Assembly: GCA_020536535.1 (NCBI GenBank)
Contig: JAHLWZ010000991.1
Coordinates: 1,422 to 32,331 of the forward strand
Reading direction: 5' to 3'
DNA length: 30,910 nt
Origin: Pelomyxa schiedti
Taxonomy: Eukaryota; Evosea; Pelobiontida; Pelomyxidae
This document shows positions 10,301-19,050 of the stretch, piece after piece. How positions within the stretch are numbered: the first letter of the stretch is position 1; each line of letters opens with the position of its first letter. The notes under the pieces are model-generated. The model was not told the DNA's origin. It was given only the letters and a program-made list of their open reading frames with translations, and made no database searches. The position numbers and the translations under genes are program-made.

Positions 10301-10393
10301 TCTGCACAGTTAGAGTCGAAGTCAATAAATTGTGGTTTGTAGGAATGCAGTAAATTTTAAGGAATTCGTACTTTTGTCGAACGTAGCTGACAT
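7368..10393 (-). CDS. Myosin heavy chain kinase-type alpha-kinase with WD40 propeller
   Basis: Alpha-kinases of this architecture phosphorylate myosin II tails and drive filament disassembly in Dictyostelium. Sixteen exons give about 779 aa. Residues 1-130 are an N-terminal region with a CxxC (FPCPICNSG). The alpha-kinase domain (about 130-350) shows KPFAQGSMRLAYVMRDLA, the nucleotide-binding Lys in KKYVAKKYRES, FVSGAFKKYNNNNGF, NTPQAFSHFTY, MVVDIQGVDDMYTDPQIHT and the zinc-site SHQCNAICQYLQL. A Pro/Ser/Thr-rich linker follows (about 350-470), then seven WD40 repeats. Key exons: 9808-9847, 9633-9765, 9443-9586, 9338-9398, 9156-9289, 8987-9110, 8402-8940, 8222-8353, 8059-8178, 7888-8007, 7603-7845, 7438-7557, 7368-7385. 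Catalytic residues look intact. The start at 10393 and the first two introns are uncertain: the junction near 10229-10245 needs either a 17-nt or a 32-nt intron. Confidence 0.9.
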
Positions 10394-10418
10394 TACAAGA
10401 GAGTGGGAGGTTTGTCAT

Positions 10419-10508
10419 CTCTTCTTCTTCTTTTCCATTCTAGCCAAAGGGCGCCGAGGGCCAAAACCTCGAGCTTCACTTCCTCCAAGTGTAACAAATA
10501 GATATAGA
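10419..10508 (+). repeat. Inverted repeat, left arm (90 bp)
   Basis: This arm is the exact reverse complement of 10703-10792. The perfect match extends over 90 bp and breaks sharply on both sides. It lies just upstream of the alpha-kinase start (10393, minus strand), so it may fall in that gene's promoter or 5' UTR. Read on the minus strand it encodes the same peptide run (LGGSEARGFGPRRPLARMEK) as the small plus-strand ORF in the right arm. Confidence 0.95.
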
Positions 10509-10670
10509 AAACCCATCCGCTACTTCCGAACGTCTACTTCTAAGGTTTAGTGAGAAGACGGCCAAATCCATGGAAATGGGTAAATCTGCCTATAAGAATA
10601 AAACGAATCTTCTGCTCTGCTGCTCGTGAGGCTGCTGAGGCGCTCGGACGAGACAGACGACGAAAATCGA

Positions 10671-10903
10671 ATGGACGCCGTTTTGAAAGTTGCTGTGGCT
10701 TATCTATATCTATTTGTTACACTTGGAGGAAGTGAAGCTCGAGGTTTTGGCCCTCGGCGCCCTTTGGCTAGAATGGAAAAGAAGAAGAAGAGGCTGAAGA
10801 GGTGGTGACACGCCGGTGTTGTCTTTGCGTGACTTTGTTTTCACGAAGCGAGGACTATGAGGGAATGAATGGAAGCGGGCAAGAAAAAAGCGGTGGCTCT
10901 TAG
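10671..10903 (+). CDS. Possible small spliced gene with hydrophobic N-terminus
   Basis: I do not recognise this protein. The ATG at 10671 starts a peptide with a hydrophobic leader (AVLKVAVAYLYLFVTLGG), then a basic stretch (RMEKKKKRLK). A typical intron (gtggtg...cgaag, 10802-10848, 47 nt) joins in frame to an acidic, Gly-rich tail ending at the stop 10901-10903, giving about 62 aa. The leader could be a signal peptide or a single transmembrane anchor. Ninety bases of exon 1 are duplicated in inverted orientation upstream. The leader, the intron size and the in-frame tail favour a real gene. The short length and the repeat leave clear doubt. Confidence 0.35.
10703..10792 (-). repeat. Inverted repeat, right arm (90 bp)
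   Basis: Exact reverse complement of 10419-10508, separated from it by a 194-bp spacer (10509-10702). A transcript through both arms would fold into a 90-bp perfect hairpin. The arm sits in the first exon of the possible small gene. There are no target-site duplications or terminal sequences typical of a transposon, so it looks like a local inverted duplication or an amplification/assembly chimera rather than a mobile element. Confidence 0.95.
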
Positions 10904-11233
10904 TGTCGCTTTTTCGGGGTTGAGGTACTTTTCGTTGGTGAACTGCTACTGCCTCTGCGCGTGCCCCCTTTTCGTCAATAGATTTTTTAAATGGTTCTAC
11001 GTCGTTGATGAGAGGAAATTGCTTTGTCTCCGAGGTTTCTCCTCTGCAAAAAGAAAAAAAAATTTTACTCCTCGTGTTCTGTTCGTTGCCTCTTCCGCTC
11101 GAAAACTCGAAGAAAGTTACAAAGAGAGAGGCCTGAGGGTTCATCACAGTGCTTTTGTGAAAAGATAGATAGAATAGATGATATCTACACAGGAATCAAG
11201 ATGGAATTCCATGCAAAGGGGTTACAACAAAGG
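10904..11233. other. Spacer without convincing genes
   Basis: These 330 bp lie downstream of the possible small gene and beyond the 3' end of the Ser/Thr-rich gene. They are rich in A and T runs. Open frames exist on both strands (a 145-codon minus frame covers much of it), but they have Ser/Lys/Phe-biased low-complexity composition without protein character, so I do not call them. Confidence 0.4.
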
Positions 11234-12393
11234 TCAGGAGAGAAGGGCTGAAAGTTGTTCATTCTTGTCAAATGTAGCATTGAGGGATTCCATGGTGGTT
11301 TCTAGGTACTTCTTCATTGTGACCATGTCATCAGACAGCTAAGGTGAATTAGATTAGTTGGTATGAATAGGAGATAGGAAACCTGAACGAAAGAGGAGGC
11401 CTGGTGGATTAAAGGTGTGTTGAAGTCCGAGCTTTTCCGTAATAACAGGAACTGTATGTCTTGTAGTATCTCATCGGAAGTCATGCCCACAGTTGGATTT
11501 GAGAGGGTTGTTAGTGGCTGCTGCTTTCTTGCCTGAGGTTGTTGTGCCAGAGTGTTTTCAATGGATGGGAGTGTGGGAATTTTCTGAACTTTTGCCACCG
11601 GTAGTGACAAAGCACATGCGTTTGAGGCTGCTGTTACGGTTGACGATTGAGCAGGAATCAATGTTGTAGTGTCTCCTCCTGCAACCAGTGAAGGCCTGGA
11701 GAGTGCTAGTTGTGATGAGGAATTTAATGGTACCAAAAACTATCAGAATATTTCTCAATAGTATAAGAACTTATAAGTGAAACCCCTAAGCATTCAAGTA
11801 CCTTGCACAACAGCAGGCGTTGTTATATTTGCACACTGGGATCCCTCCACTCCCGATTTAGGCCGAATTGCAGTAGTTGTTGGTGTTACTGTGGGTGCTT
11901 GTTTGATGTCGTTCTTAAGTGCGCCATTACCGAGACTGACACAATCACTTGTGGGAGAAGTACTATAACTTGTGCTTGTAGAAATGCAAGGCGCCGAGGC
12001 GGATTTCGATTGGGACTGAGGAACAGAACCAGGAAAGGGTGACGTGGATAGCACCCCAAGAGGAGTCGGTAAATCCAACAAGGAACTCCACCCTGAGGAT
12101 GTGGCTGTAGAAGTGAATGCAGATGAAGTGGGTGACGTGGATGTGGATGTTGGTGTGGAAGTGGAAGTGGAAGTGGAAGTGGAAGTGGAGTTGGAATTGG
12201 GCGTGGGACCTGAGGGAATCGAACCTACGCCCTGTTGGGTAGCGGCACTTGGCGTTGGTGAGTGTTGCCTGCTGCTCTGTTGATTCGTGCTCGTCGTGAA
12301 CTGCAGCAATCGAAGCGCCATCAAAGCCAACAAAAACTCTCTTCTACCAGGCTCGAGCCATTCTTGGAGTCTCATTGGGAGTTCCTCTGTCAC
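11234..12393 (-). CDS. Ser/Thr-rich orphan protein
   Basis: I do not recognise this protein. The start at 12393 gives an amphipathic N-terminus (MRLQEWLEPGRREFLLALMA) that looks structured. A long Ser/Thr/Pro low-complexity region follows, including a Ser-Thr tract encoded by the hexamer repeat at 12155-12189. Exon 1 ends near 11806, exon 2 covers about 11383-11738, and the last exon is 11234-11338 (phase 0). The C-terminus is helical (ILQDIQFLLLRKSSDF, then DDMVTMKKYLETTMESLNAT) and could form a coiled coil. Conserved-looking ends around a disordered middle suggest a scaffold or a transcription-related subunit, but nothing identifies it. The exact first-intron splice sites are uncertain. Confidence 0.6.
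12155..12189 (+). repeat. GTGGAA hexamer microsatellite
   Basis: Between five and six tandem GTGGAA units, with degenerate copies on both sides. On the minus strand the array encodes the Ser-Thr run of the overlapping orphan protein, so copy-number change would lengthen or shorten that run without breaking frame. Confidence 0.9.
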
Positions 12394-12496
12394 CTAGTTA
12401 CTGCATATATGGCTGGTTCTGGGTCGAAGAATCCTGGAGTACAAAGCTTCCACGATTCTGATGGTTCCGGGAACGGACAGGAGAGAGCAAAAAAAA

Positions 12497-12886
12497 ATGG
12501 GTCTCGGCGAAGTGGTTAATGCTGTGAAACTGATAGTGTGCGTGGTGCTTGCTTTGCTGTTGCTGTGCATGGGCCTCCTGGGCTGGGACTTTGTTGCCCA
12601 CAAGCTCATCAACAGCGTGATCAAGTTCGCCGTCGGCGTGGCCACGACCCACCCCTACGTGGCCGCCTTCGTCATAGGCCTCTCTGCCATCCTGGCTTAC
12701 TTCTTCCCGTCTTCTTCCCCGCCGCCACCACAACCACAACAAAGACCCCAGGGTTCCTCAGCAGGCGCATCTCCAATGCCTGATGAGGACGATGACGACG
12801 ACCCACACGACGATGATGGGATGGAACAACAGACGCCGCCCTCGACCACAACTTCTTCTTCTGCTGGGCCTCAGGACGTGGACTGA
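12497..12886 (+). CDS. Small two-pass membrane protein with acidic tail
   Basis: I do not recognise the family. The ATG at 12497 gives 129 aa. An in-frame ATG at 12461 is possible, but it lies close to the divergent gene's start and adds a polar, non-conserved-looking leader. Two hydrophobic segments are clear: VVNAVKLIVCVVLALLLLCM (with GLLGW following) and HPYVAAFVIGLSAILAYFF. The C-terminal half is Pro/Gln-rich, then strongly acidic (DEDDDDDPHDDDG), and ends in a Ser/Thr run. The plan fits a small ER or vesicle membrane protein with a cytosolic acidic tail. It is intronless and GC-rich. Promoters for this gene and the Ser/Thr-rich orphan must share the 103 bp at 12394-12496. Confidence 0.6.
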   Translation: MGLGEVVNAVKLIVCVVLALLLLCMGLLGWDFVAHKLINSVIKFAVGVATTHPYVAAFVIGLSAILAYFFPSSSPPPPQPQQRPQGSSAGASPMPDEDDDDDPHDDDGMEQQTPPSTTTSSSAGPQDVD

Positions 12887-13013
12887 GACTTCTCAAGCAC
12901 CACAAATTTTGGATTATTACAAGAGCACACGAAAGGCGTGCTCACGCCGTTTCATTTCGTCTTTTGCTGTTGCATAGGATAGAGACTAAATTGTTGATGG
13001 AGAAATGTGTTTT

Positions 13014-16000
13014 TTAGTTGTTACAATGAGATACAAGAATGTCGAGGGAGTTACGTAGCCTTGTTATCTTAGCGTCTGTTTCTCTTGTGAGCTTTCCCTC
13101 GGTGATAAGTAGGTGCTCTACTGTAGTAGTTGTGCTTTCGGCGTTGGTGAGGTGGTTGTAGCATAGCGTTGAGGTCTTCTTTACTGACTGGAGTTTCAGG
13201 TCCAAGGGGCGCAGCACTGATGTACCCTATGAAGATGGTGAGATAGACATTTTCGGGAAATTTACCCTTTCAATTACCAGGGATGGTGCCATGAACCTGG
13301 CTTCGGCAGATTGCTTCTTAAGAAGTGAGATATCCCTCTAACAAAATGAGTGTGAAATTTGGAAGAAGGATCAGCACAACCTGTACAAGTGAAATATCAG
13401 CAACTATTGCACACACTGGGTGTGCTTCATTAATTTTCTGGCTAATCCAATGTTCGAATGGAGTCAGTTCATGTTGAACTGCAGGTTTCACCTGCAACTC
13501 CACAGTGGCATCATCATTAGTATTAAGAGTGGCAGTTGTTGTTTGCACTTGGCTTGGTTCCATTTGTTGCACGGAACTCGGATTGTTCTTTTTCATTTGC
13601 CCTGAGAATGAAGATTTTGGAGTTGCATTGGTGGTGACTGGTGAGACTGTTTTTGGGAGTGGTCTGACCCCGTGTGGAGGAGGAAGAGGACGGCGTGCGC
13701 AAATTCCGAGAGGTCTGGGTTGCCGAGATGTGGCGGACTGCGGTATTAGTTGTACTACTGCTTCTGCTGGAGCCGTGTTGTCTTGAGTTTGTCTCTCTGT
13801 GAAACCCCTTGAAGTGTTCTGCTCCGATCTGGGCTTAACGCTTGTGTCCTTGAGTGCAGTTGGATTTGAGTCTGTGACAGTATGTGTGGATTCAACTTGC
13901 TTTGTTGATAGAGTGTTAAGCTTTGTAACCAGAATTTCGTCTGGTACTTGATTCTGTGGTGTTTCTTGTAATTGTTTGTCACCTTCCTGTGTTGAGTGTA
14001 TTGGATCTTCACTATTTGAAGCAATACTTGATGGTGCTCCAATTGGTACTTCCAGGTTTGGTAGAGGTACCAGGGGTGGTGATTCTACCGGCGAAGGCAA
14101 TAGAGGGGGTGAGGGTGAGAACATTGGAGGGGATGGTGGTAGTGGTGGCGGAGACGGCGATAACAGGGGAGGGGAGAGAGGCAGAGGTGGCGGAGGCGGT
14201 GGAGGGGAGGGTGATAACTGTGGAGGGGAGGGAGGTGGAGGTGGCGGAGCGTGGGAAAATAAAGGAGGAGATGGAGCCAACGGCGGCGGAGAGAGTGACA
14301 ATGCCGGAGGCAACGGTGGAGGAGGCAGCTGTATCTCCTCCGGGGAATCGGGAACCAGCATTGAAGGTGGGCTGGTGACTTCTTTTACTTCGTCATGTAG
14401 AGTGCCTGTGGCTTCAGTCTCCAGTATCGGTAATGAAACTGTAGAACTGTCGCCTACGTTATCTGATGAACTAGTACTAGCAAAGAGTTCTTCAGAGTAA
14501 GAGGTAATATTCTGAGGGACTTGGAGGTTCCCTGATGTGAGGCAAACGAGGTTTTCAGGGGGGTCCTGGGCTGCACTGCTTGACATATCATCTCCGGAAG
14601 TGCTGGAAATGCGATCTTGACTATCTAATTTAGTATCCTCGTTCTGGGTATCAGATGGGGGGCAACCCTCTGAATCAGAACTTGCTGGCGGAATTAGTAT
14701 TTCTCCAACATCTTGTGAATATTCCGATTTGGTACTTTCTGTTGTCAATTGGGTTTGGATATCATTCAATACAGATGTTTCTGTATGAACTTGTGCGGAC
14801 ACTGGACTTCCAGGGGTATCAGAATTGGTCTGCTTACAAACAATACTGCTTTTTGAGTCATGGCAGATCACAGTCCCCTGTTCTTCTGGGGAATTGGGGA
14901 TTTCAATGCGATTGACAGTATTTATTTCCTGGCTGACTTCCTCAGCACTTGTATGCTTGGTCTCCGCGGTTTGAATTTCGGACTTTGCATCACAGGAGTT
15001 AATTTGTTCACTATAATTTGTTTCTGATATGCTTTTAGAAGGCTCCGTGGCGGAAGAGTCTGATGGCAAAACTCCTTTTGGAACCTCTTCCACTGTAGTA
15101 TGAGCTATTGGTGTTTTGTTGATACCGCTTTCTACAGGGGCTACAGGATGATGAAATGGTTCAGATTTTGTTAGAGTTATTGTTGCTGAAGGCCGCATAG
15201 GTAATGCAGGCGCTGACGTAACTGGAATTGGAGGAGGTAAAATCAATGGAGGCGGCACCAAAAGTAGTGGGGGTGGTTGAATACGAGGTTGAGTTGGTGG
15301 GGCTGGTGGGGTTGAGGGTGGATGAGGAGAGTATACAGGTTGATCAGCTTGTACTGTAGATGTAGAAAACCGTTTATGTGCCTTTTGAATATCGGATTCA
15401 ATTTGAGCAACAGATTGCAAAAGTGCCGGCGCAACGACGTTTTCAACTCTGTCGTGTGTAAGGTCTTGTTCCAGAGGCAGAGGGGGTTCAGCGATATGAA
15501 CTGCAGGTTGAACAATGGAAAGACTTCTTCTTGGTTTCATGCTCTTTTTGAACAGTGCAGGGTCAATAGTAACAGTGTTCTTTACATTCTCTGGGGGTAG
15601 AAGCCTAACATATGTACCTGGGAAATGGCCAATTTTACCAGAGGAGGATTCCCCTAAGAGCAAATAAGGTGAACACCCTGTAAAGGAACGACGAACCTCT
15701 CCACCATCCAGTTGGGAGCTGTTCAATAATAATTATTTTTTCTCCTTTTGTTAGTGACAACTGGGAGTTGTCCTTAGCAGAATATGAGTACAGAGCTTTT
15801 CCCCTATTATTGTTTTGAAGTACTTTAGACAGCAACTCCGAGGTATGTGAGAGGTGGAAACATTGTTGGATTGTCGCCAGATAAGCCATGCACATATGTA
15901 TGGGGGAAAAAGCCTATCCTACTGTGACATTCTCCTAGCCACCACCCACTATGTGGAATAAGCTCAAAAATAGCAATTTAGGAAGAGAAACCTCGAATGA

Positions 16001-17429
16001 CGGCATAAAATGAGGATGCGTTCACCCCTGATCAGAGGCAGCATTTGGGGAGCAGAGGGGCTGAAAGGTATCAATACGCGGGCATACTCTACGGGATAGT
16101 GAGTCTAATGCCATTGTACATTAAGATGTACCGGCGCTGGTAACAACTTGACCAAGCCAAGAAGGTGTACTGGACTTCGGGTAATTTGTGGAAGGTTTTA
16201 TTTTTTCTTCCACTGGGCCTGAATCAATGGGTGCAGAAGGTTCTATCTTGATTTTTTTAACTTCACCATATTGTGCATTGATTGTCCACATACTTCCTTG
16301 GTTACATTTGAGGCATCCTTCTCGATTGAACTTTTTTGTACAGTGTTTGAGGAAGCATCAGACTTGTCTGCACTACCCATTATCGGCGGAAGATCAAATA
16401 AATTACTGAAGCAAGATTACACACCAAAGAAACTTGTACTGCTCGTTATAGGAACCACAAATGTAGATGGAACATGTCCCTTCTTCCCGTTGATTGAGCC
16501 AAGCAGCCAGCCTTGCATTTCATGCTTCAGAATTAACACTATATCTCCTTCGTTGAATGAAAGTTCTCCAGCCCTTTCACCCACAAAAGAACGTCTGGCA
16601 CGAGCGTTGTAAGGTGGAATGCAGGAAGTAACGGAGGCGGTGGATATGGTTGATGTGGGTGGTGTAGGTAGCACTGGAGGTGGAGTGGGTGATGAGGAAT
16701 TCGGAATAGGGGATGGTGTTGTTGGGGGTGCAGGTGTTAGTTGGCGGTATGACGAACCTACAGCAAAACTACGGCTACGTTGGTGAGATGACTGAAACGA
16801 TGATGTTGGAGGTGTAGGAGTCATTAGGCCCAACGTTTGTGCAATACTGGTAGTATTTGAGCTAAAAGAGAAAACACCACCGCTTGATGGCTCAAAAGTC
16901 AAGCCCCTTGCAGCTTTCGTTTTAGCAACGTCTTCATCAGTAGCACTGCTAGTCGGGTCTACTGAAACCAAAATTTGTGCATTTGCTCCATTGACAGCAC
17001 TCGAACTCCCTGACTCCACAGAAGTATTGCAGTCATTGATTGTACATTGGTCAATACTAGTACTATGAGAGGCAGGAATAGCCACAGTGCTGTCTGTAGG
17101 TGATAAAACTACATTTGACGGAGTTTGGTCGTCACGCAGAAATGCCGCCGGAATAAGACCTTGCTGACCGCCTTTGTTTTCAACCAGAATCCAGCCTTGC
17201 TCGTACTTATTAATCACCTATCCTTAAGTGAGTATCTCCCACAAGATCTTTCTTTGTAGCGTAGCAACAAAAGGCAGAGAATGTGTTCAATGGGTGGGTT
17301 TTTCTATGTAATTTTCTTTTAAACCTTGAGTGGTTCTCCCTTTGAAATTGACAGGTGACCCCTGACGTCGCTCTCCCAGTCACAAACCGCCACGCTTTGC
17401 ACAACAACGTCTTGTGCCTCCGTTGACAT
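13014..17429 (-). CDS. Multi-SH3 adaptor with long proline-rich region
   Basis: SH3 domains bind proline motifs and link signalling to actin and membranes. Exon 1 (17325-17429) and exon 2 (from 17217) join in phase 0 to form SH3-1: AVCDWESDVRGHLSISKGE then INKYEQGWILVENKGGQQGL. SH3-2 lies at about 16440-16610 (SFVGERAGELSFNEGDIVLI, MQGWLLGSINGKKGHVPSTF). SH3-3 is split by an intron at about 15954-15998 (VLIPFSPSAPQMLPLIRGER, SSGWWLGECHSRIGFFPHTY). SH3-4 is at about 15600-15830 (ALYSYSAKDNSQLSLTKGE, KIGHFPGTYVRLL). The large exon from 15655 down to about 13385 encodes a disordered Pro/Ser/Thr region with a dense polyproline block (about 14080-14340). Helical C-terminal exons end at 13014 (KLTRETDAKITRLRNSLDIL). 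Some junctions in 15900-16440 are only approximate. No enzymatic domain is seen. Overall plan resembles an intersectin/CIN85-like scaffold without clear orthology. Confidence 0.82.
14080..14340 (-). repeat. Polyproline-coding low-complexity tract
   Basis: A purine-rich stretch on the plus strand whose minus-strand translation is an imperfect repeat of Pro with Ser, Leu and Phe (for example SPSPPPPPPPLPLSPPLLSP). It contains many PxxP cores, the ligands of SH3 domains, within the same protein that carries four SH3 domains. Confidence 0.85.
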
Positions 17430-17645
17430 CGTTCCCCTGTTGTTGTTTCAACGGGGAGGAGGTGTTGATGAGGTTTTTTTATGTTCTATTTCGTTTCGTA
17501 AAATACTCATCACAAAAAAACACATTTCGGGTAACAAAGGCGAAGGGGGATTCGTTTTTGGTTGCTTTGTTTGTTGACACAGATGCTCATCACGGAGGGA
17601 ATTGAGGAAATTACGGTGGTGAATTGGTCACCTTTATTTTGTCAA

Positions 17646-18803
17646 CTACACTTTGTTCTTCTTCCAGGCCTTCATTTCCTTCTCATATCTGATTTTGTCT
17701 TGGGCAGCTGCCTCGTCATATTTCTTTTGGGAGGGAACAAGTGTGAGCAAGGACTAAGGAGATTTGAGAGGAGCGGACCTGTTTTTGATCAGCTGGTAGG
17801 GTCTTCCATCTGTGTCCAATTTCTTTGAGTAAGTCTTGGCTTTTGAAGTCCGGCTTTGCCTTCAACTCCGCCTTTACCTACGGGTGAAAATTAAGCTATG
17901 AGAACTAATTTGTGCAGCACTGTACCTCTGACATGATTTCAGCTTGATAGCACATATATGCAGACTTCCTTCCAGAAGGTTGCCCTGGGACTATTTTGGA
18001 CCTCTTTGTCCTTCTTGCTGCTGGTGCATCTGAGCCTGAAGACTCATCTTCATCCTTGGCAGGTACGTACTTTTTCATTTCTTTCTCCCAGCGGACTTTA
18101 TCTCGCTTTGCCAGCTCTTCGAATCGCTAGGTTGGCTGTTGGTTAAACGTAAAATTAAAAAAAAGGGTATTCGAACCTCTTTCTCTTCAGTAGTCATTTC
18201 ACGCCACAGTCTTCCTAGCTCCACCATTACTTCTTTTGAATCCAGTTTGGGGTTCTTGGCTTTCATTTCCTCTCTGAGAGTCCTTCCCCTTTCATTCGAG
18301 AAGTACAGATAGGCAGACCTCGGGCCCTTGGGTGCGGCTGGGTCCTGCAGTAAACCAACAACAAAAACAGAAAAAGTGAGATAATAACCAAACAAAGTGT
18401 GTACCAACAAAGGAGTTTGTGCATTTGGGTTTGGTACCTTTGTGCGCTTCGTCTTCTTTACGGGCTTCACAGGCTCCTCCTCTGCATCGCTGTCGCTGGC
18501 GCTATCGGCACTCTCCTCCTCACTCGAACTCGACGACGTTTCGTACCACTCAGCAGGCGCCGAAGGCCCGCGCTTGCGTGACGGCGTGGCCTTTGTTTTC
18601 GCGGCGGCTGCGGCGGCGGGGGCGGCTGTGGTCTTGGTGGTTTTTGCCGCCGATTTTGACGTACCCGAGATCACGCCCTTTGCGGGTTTTGTTGGGGTCG
18701 ATTTTGGCTTGGTCGCCGGCGGTGGGGCGGTTGTGGTCGTAGTTGTCGTTGTTTCTTCTTCGTTGGAGTCTTCTCCGGATGCGTTACTTTCCTCGTCCGA
18801 CAT
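17646..18803 (-). CDS. Chromatin protein with two HMG boxes
   Basis: HMG boxes bend DNA and act in nucleosome remodelling or transcription. Five exons (18438-18803, 18177-18344, 17926-18126, 17779-17877, 17646-17723), all in phase 0, give 303 aa. The N-terminus is acidic with a poly-Thr run, then Ala/Lys-rich with a basic motif (PSRKRG), then a Ser/Glu acidic patch and a Lys-rich nuclear-type signal (KPVKKTKRTK). Box 1 (about residues 125-195): PKGPRSAYLYFSNERGRTLR, ELGRLWREMTTEEKERF, DKVRWEKEM. Box 2 (about 220-300): GRKSAYMCYQAEIM, EIGHRWKTLPADQKQKYDE, DKIRYEKEMKAW. The aromatic and Lys/Trp positions of non-sequence-specific HMGB-type boxes are present. It is not SSRP1, since the FACT Pob3 part is missing. 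Likely an HMGB-like architectural protein. Confidence 0.9.
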
Positions 18804-19050
18804 TGTTGCTTGTGTTGACAAAAGGAGATTTAATTGTATTTTATGTGTTTTGAGTTGGGCAAGTGCGAGCGGGTCTGCAATTAACTTTTCTTTTTCCGCT
18901 CGAAGATAGCAGATCCTGCCTAAACGACTCCGGGAGTCCAGCCGGTCTTTATTTTTTTTTTCTCCGCTCGAGGGTATCCGGAGCTCTAGTGGATTCCACT
19001 GATATTTTTTTTCCCCCCACCGGACCTCGTTGGTGACTAGCGAAGGAAGA
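18804..19050. promoter_or_regulatory. Divergent promoter region
   Basis: These 247 bp separate the starts of the HMG-box gene (minus) and the fucosyltransferase gene (plus), so they carry both promoters. T-rich runs occur near 18950-18960 and 19005-19016. No defined element is recognised. Confidence 0.4.

Noticed and set aside
12215-12245. A GGTTCGATTCC sequence on the minus strand, resembling the tRNA B box/T loop.
   Set aside because: The flanking bases do not form a T stem and no acceptor or anticodon arm is visible. It lies inside the coding sequence of the Ser/Thr-rich protein.
13956-14500. Long plus-strand open frames rich in Gly, Glu and Val opposite the polyproline tract.
   Set aside because: They are shadows of the proline-rich coding sequence on the minus strand, created by its biased composition.
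17210-17407. In-frame reading of the SH3 gene's 5' region as CYATKKDLVGDTHLRIGD, suggesting a different SH3 start.
   Set aside because: That frame stops at TGATTAA. Splicing 17325-17429 to 17217 in phase 0 gives a far better SH3 domain with a clean ATG.
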